A stretch of 10,350 bases of DNA. Source: Bryobacterales bacterium. GTDB lineage: Bacteria; Acidobacteriota; Terriglobia; Bryobacterales; Bryobacteraceae. The first letter of the stretch is position 1. Every line of letters begins with the position of its first letter. Location: contig SHUN01000059.1 of the NCBI GenBank assembly GCA_009697495.1, positions 1-10,350 of the forward strand. Direction: 5' to 3'. A program made the position numbers and the translations under genes. Of the stretch, positions 8,161 to 10,350 are shown piece by piece. The notes below the pieces were generated by a model. It had not been told where the DNA came from, ran no database searches, and saw only the letters and a list, made by a program, of their open reading frames with translations.

Positions 8161-9410
8161 TATTTCCTGCCGAGGCGCTGCAAGACGGCGTTCGTCAGAT
8201 CGCCCGCGGCCTGGGCCGTATACGGCGAAACCCGCGGCTCATAACCGCCGTTTTTGAGTTCCTTTGGCGTCAAAAGGTAGCCCAACCAGCCATTTGTGTA
8301 GCCAAAATAGAGCGTGTTTTTGAACTTGGACTTTTCGCGGATTTCCATGGCTACTTCGCAGAAAAGCTCAATGGGGGCGGACCAGATGGCGATGTCCTTA
8401 TTGATCTTCAGGAACCGGATGGGCAGATTGACTTTGTCCGCCGGGGCGTAGGCTTTCAGTTCCTCCGGAAACGTCAGGCCAGGGCGGCGGGCGGTTTCGA
8501 CAACGGCTCCGGAGGCGGAAAGCTTGACGGCGGCGGTTGTGGTTTTGAGTTGTTTGTTGGCTTCGAGAATGCGGTCACCGAGAAGGACGCGGAACTGGGA
8601 GAGACGGCTGGTTCTGAAGTCGGGATAAACGCTGTAGATGGGGGCCTGGTCGCCGGCTGCGCCGTTGATGAAGAGCAGCGGGGCGCCGGTTTTCTGTTCG
8701 ACGTATTCGCTGACGACACCGGGGGCGTCGCCGGAGATCTGGAGATTCTGACCGCCGAGGACGGTGCCGTGAATGGGGTAGTTGGCGATGAGGGCGAGCG
8801 GGGCGCCGTCAGCCTTGTCGATACGGATGAGGCCGAGGCGGCGGTCGGATGGGCCTTCGGGATTGAGGCCTAAATACGTCTCGCCTTCGACGTCGCGGGC
8901 GCGGCGATTGATGTTGGCGTAGGAGGTTCCCCAATTGAAGCCGAGCCTGGCTGGCGCGAGTTTTTGGCGAGCTTCGGCGATGCCGTCGATGAGGGTTTTC
9001 TCGACCATTTCGGTGTAAGCTGTTTCGACCTTGTGCGTGTAGCGGTCGCCGAGGAAGGCGACGGCGAGGCCGGGGGGACCAACTTCGGGCGCGGAATGGG
9101 TGTGGGTGTTGGCCCACCAGAAATTGACCGCTTTGATGCCGGTGCGTTTTTCGAGATCGGAGGCAACTTTTTCGTATTCGGCCGGGGAGATGAGGCAGAT
9201 ATCGGAGCTGACGAGGGCGAACTGGGTGATGCCGTCATCGAGGAGGACGATGCGGTGGAAGATCTTGTCGTGGACGCCAGTGGATTGACGGGCTCCGTAG
9301 CCCAGCAGCCATTGCGGCGTGGTTGGGGTGATGTCGATTTTGACGGCGGCGGCGCGGAATTCGGCGGTTAGAATCGCCGGCAGGAACAGAAGCGGGAGGA
9401 GGCGCTTCAT
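8160..9410 (-). CDS. Neutral/alkaline ceramidase-family protein, compact
   Basis: The 416-residue product has a signal peptide (about 1-16) and the N-terminal domain of neutral/alkaline non-lysosomal ceramidases, zinc amidases that cleave the N-acyl bond of ceramide. Visible motifs are AAVKIDITP (21-29), ANTHTHSAPE (100-109) with H103 and H105 as likely zinc ligands, NYPIHGT (210-216) with H214, SGDAPG (226-231) and NGAAGD (249-254). Near the C-terminus, APIELF (E348) and NGWLGYLLT (Y378) match the Glu and Tyr expected to complete the zinc site. Full-length ceramidases are near 650-780 residues and add a C-terminal beta-sandwich, which is absent here. The true substrate may therefore differ. 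The start at 9410 is favoured over the longer open frame to 9785: it begins the signal peptide, AAAGG (9419-9423) lies 8 nt upstream, and it follows the previous stop by one base. Confidence 0.87.
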   Translation of the reverse strand: MKRLLPLLFLPAILTAEFRAAAVKIDITPTTPQWLLGYGARQSTGVHDKIFHRIVLLDDGITQFALVSSDICLISPAEYEKVASDLEKRTGIKAVNFWWANTHTHSAPEVGPPGLAVAFLGDRYTHKVETAYTEMVEKTLIDGIAEARQKLAPARLGFNWGTSYANINRRARDVEGETYLGLNPEGPSDRRLGLIRIDKADGAPLALIANYPIHGTVLGGQNLQISGDAPGVVSEYVEQKTGAPLLFINGAAGDQAPIYSVYPDFRTSRLSQFRVLLGDRILEANKQLKTTTAAVKLSASGAVVETARRPGLTFPEELKAYAPADKVNLPIRFLKINKDIAIWSAPIELFCEVAMEIREKSKFKNTLYFGYTNGWLGYLLTPKELKNGGYEPRVSPYTAQAAGDLTNAVLQRLGRK

Positions 9411-9411
9411 T

Positions 9412-10278
9412 TTACTTGCCTTTGAGTTCGTTGGCGATGATGGGGGAGAGTTTGGCGATGTCGAGAGCGCCCTGGTATTTCTTGCCGTTGATGTAAATGG
9501 TGGGGGTGGCGTTGACGCCGGCGCGGCTGCCGTCGGCGAGGTCGCGGGCAACGGCGGCCTGGGTTTCGGGGGCGTCGAAGACCTTGGTGAATTTCGGCAT
9601 GTCGAGGCCGAACTCTTTGGCCCAGTCAAGAACGGTTTGCCGGTTGATGGCGCGGCTGTTGGCGTACATTTTGTCATGGAGGGGCCAGAACTTGCCCTGG
9701 GCGTGGGCGGCGAGGCTGGCGCGGGAGGCGAGAGCGGCCTGGGAGTGTGTATCGAGCGGGAACTGTTTGTAGACCAGGCGAACATCGTTGGGGAAGGCCT
9801 TCAACAAGGCGTCGAGTTGGGGGATGGCTTTGACGCAGAAGGGGCATTGGAAATCGGAGAATTCGACGATGGTGATTTTGGCGTTGGCGGGGCCTTTGAA
9901 GGGGGCGCCGAGGATGTTGATGGAGACGGGGTCGAGGAGAATGCGGTCGCGCTGTGTGCCGGCTTTGACGAGGGGGGAATCGGCGAGGATTTTGCGAATT
10001 TCGGGTGCGGTTTTGTTGGCGGCGGCGGCTTCGAGGACGAGGGTGGCAAGGGTGAGGCTTTGCGAGCAGGCGGGGTCCTCAACGCGGCACTGGGCGAGCT
10101 GCATGGGGCAGCCGCAGGGACAGGTGGAGTCGCGGAGGATGGTGAGGACGACCTTTTGCTGGGCGAGGGTGAGGCCCTTCATGTCGAGGCCGGGGAGAGT
10201 GGTGGCGGCTTGCCAGTTGGAGGGTGGCTGGGCGGGGAGTAGAGTGGCTGCGAGGAGGAGGAAGAGAGTGCGGAGCAT
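9412..10278 (-). CDS. DsbA-like thiol oxidoreductase with N-terminal Cys-rich domain
   Basis: The 288-residue product has a signal peptide (about 1-16) and a C-terminal DsbA/BdbD-type thioredoxin-fold domain (about 122-286). The active site is CPFC (145-148) in FSDFQCPFC, and the cis-proline loop is GVNATPT (P259). Ahead of it lies an extra segment (about 35-100) with five cysteines: C53, C55 and C57 in CPCGCP, then C64 and C71. Its short helices and spacing recall CcmH, the thiol-handling factor of cytochrome c maturation; this likeness is by eye only. The family acts in the periplasm, making or exchanging disulfides. It is the first gene of a three-gene operon that ends with a heme-rich cytochrome, so a role in preparing cytochrome cysteines is plausible (inference). 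No Shine-Dalgarno sequence precedes the ATG, where a palindrome lies instead. Confidence 0.9.
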   Translation of the reverse strand: MLRTLFLLLAATLLPAQPPSNWQAATTLPGLDMKGLTLAQQKVVLTILRDSTCPCGCPMQLAQCRVEDPACSQSLTLATLVLEAAAANKTAPEIRKILADSPLVKAGTQRDRILLDPVSINILGAPFKGPANAKITIVEFSDFQCPFCVKAIPQLDALLKAFPNDVRLVYKQFPLDTHSQAALASRASLAAHAQGKFWPLHDKMYANSRAINRQTVLDWAKEFGLDMPKFTKVFDAPETQAAVARDLADGSRAGVNATPTIYINGKKYQGALDIAKLSPIIANELKGK

Positions 10279-10279
10279 G

Positions 10280-10297
10280 AACCCATTATGATGGGTT
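10280..10297. promoter_or_regulatory. 7-4-7 palindrome before minus-strand operon
   Basis: AACCCAT and ATGGGTT form a perfect 7-bp inverted repeat around a 4-nt spacer (TATG), one base upstream of the ATG at 10278. On the minus strand it contains CATAAT (10290 down to 10285), five of six matches to the -10 consensus, placed so that transcription could start at or next to the start codon. The palindrome would then overlap the core promoter, the expected position of a repressor site. No convincing -35 element is seen. The 41-bp region between the divergent starts must hold both promoters. Confidence 0.4.
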
Positions 10298-10306
10298 TGC
10301 GTGGCG

Positions 10307-10312
10307 TATAGT
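10307..10312 (+). promoter_or_regulatory. Candidate -10 box of divergent gene
   Basis: TATAGT matches five of six bases of the -10 consensus and lies 7 nt before the ATG at 10320. Initiation at the normal distance would fall on or beside the start codon and give a leaderless mRNA. No -35 hexamer of quality is visible 16-18 nt upstream. Confidence 0.3.
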
Positions 10313-10319
10313 CTTAGGG

Positions 10320-10350
10320 ATGCGATTTGTGTATTTGCTTTTGCTTGCCG
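10320..10350 (+). CDS. Start of divergent exported protein (truncated)
   Basis: An ATG at 10320 opens a frame that reads MRFVYLLLLA and runs off the window. One basic residue followed by a hydrophobic run is typical of a signal peptide, so an exported or membrane protein is likely. An earlier ATG pair at 10288 and 10291 leads to a TAG after a few codons and can be excluded. AGGG directly abuts the ATG, too close to act as a Shine-Dalgarno site. No function can be given from ten residues. Confidence 0.4.
   Translation, partial: MRFVYLLLLA

Noticed and set aside
7971..8873. Plus-strand 300-codon frame
   Set aside because: It is a shadow of the cytochrome and ceramidase-like genes in antisense, with no coherent domain.
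9411..9785. N-terminal extension of the ceramidase-like protein
   Set aside because: The frame stays open upstream to 9785, but the extra 125 residues are Ser/Pro/Thr-rich out-of-frame translation of the DsbA-like gene, and the signal peptide starts at 9410.
9319..10242. Plus-strand 307-codon frame rich in Gly, Val, Glu and Asp
   Set aside because: It is antisense to the DsbA-like and ceramidase-like genes. Its low-complexity Gly/Glu composition comes from the G-rich strand opposite C-ending codons.
1..10350. CRISPR array, tRNA, rRNA, insertion sequence or phage genes
   Set aside because: I saw no regularly spaced repeats, no tRNA-like cloverleaf sequence, no transposase or integrase motifs and no phage structural genes.

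Overview
This GC-rich window looks like a piece of an Acidobacteria chromosome, probably from the Solibacter/Bryobacter side of the phylum. The basis is the gene content: a DUF1549/DUF1553 (PSD1-type) protein paired with a Tat-exported DUF1501 protein, a very long Oar-like TonB-dependent receptor with an N-terminal carboxypeptidase-regulatory-like domain and an LPLNGRN plug motif, a multiheme CxxCH cytochrome, and a 'PDGRGSV'-encoding repeat of a kind I recall from such genomes. Planctomycetes share the DUF1549/DUF1501 pair, but the Oar-like receptor points to Acidobacteria. All assignments come from reading the sequence; no database search was run.

Layout. Positions 65-7168 carry three plus-strand genes: the DUF1549/DUF1553 protein, the DUF1501 protein (stop and start fused as TAATG), then after a 64-bp gap the 1130-residue TonB-dependent receptor. 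Positions 7165-10278 carry three minus-strand genes, transcribed from right to left: a DsbA-like thiol oxidoreductase with an N-terminal cysteine-rich CcmH-like segment, a compact neutral-ceramidase-family protein (1-nt gap), and a seven-CxxCH cytochrome c (TAGTG overlap). The two blocks converge tail to tail and share a TTAA in which both stop codons lie. A divergent plus-strand gene starts at about 10320 and runs off the right edge. Coding density is close to complete and no stretch over 300 bases lacks a gene.

How the genes may work together. All six complete genes carry export signals, so the window is devoted to the envelope. The plus-strand set looks like an outer-membrane receptor with two envelope proteins of the PSD1/DUF1501 partnership, plausibly acting on one class of complex substrate; the substrate cannot be read from the sequence. 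The minus-strand set joins a disulfide-handling protein, a probable secreted amidohydrolase and a multiheme cytochrome in one tightly coupled transcription unit. The oxidoreductase may service the many cysteines of the cytochrome (inference).

The most notable non-coding signals are two 7-4-7 perfect palindromes sitting directly before the first gene of each block, where a Shine-Dalgarno sequence is absent; back-to-back -10-like hexamers placed 6-7 nt before the divergent starts at 10278 and 10320, suggesting leaderless transcripts; and a small repeat element inserted in frame near the end of the DUF1549/DUF1553 gene.
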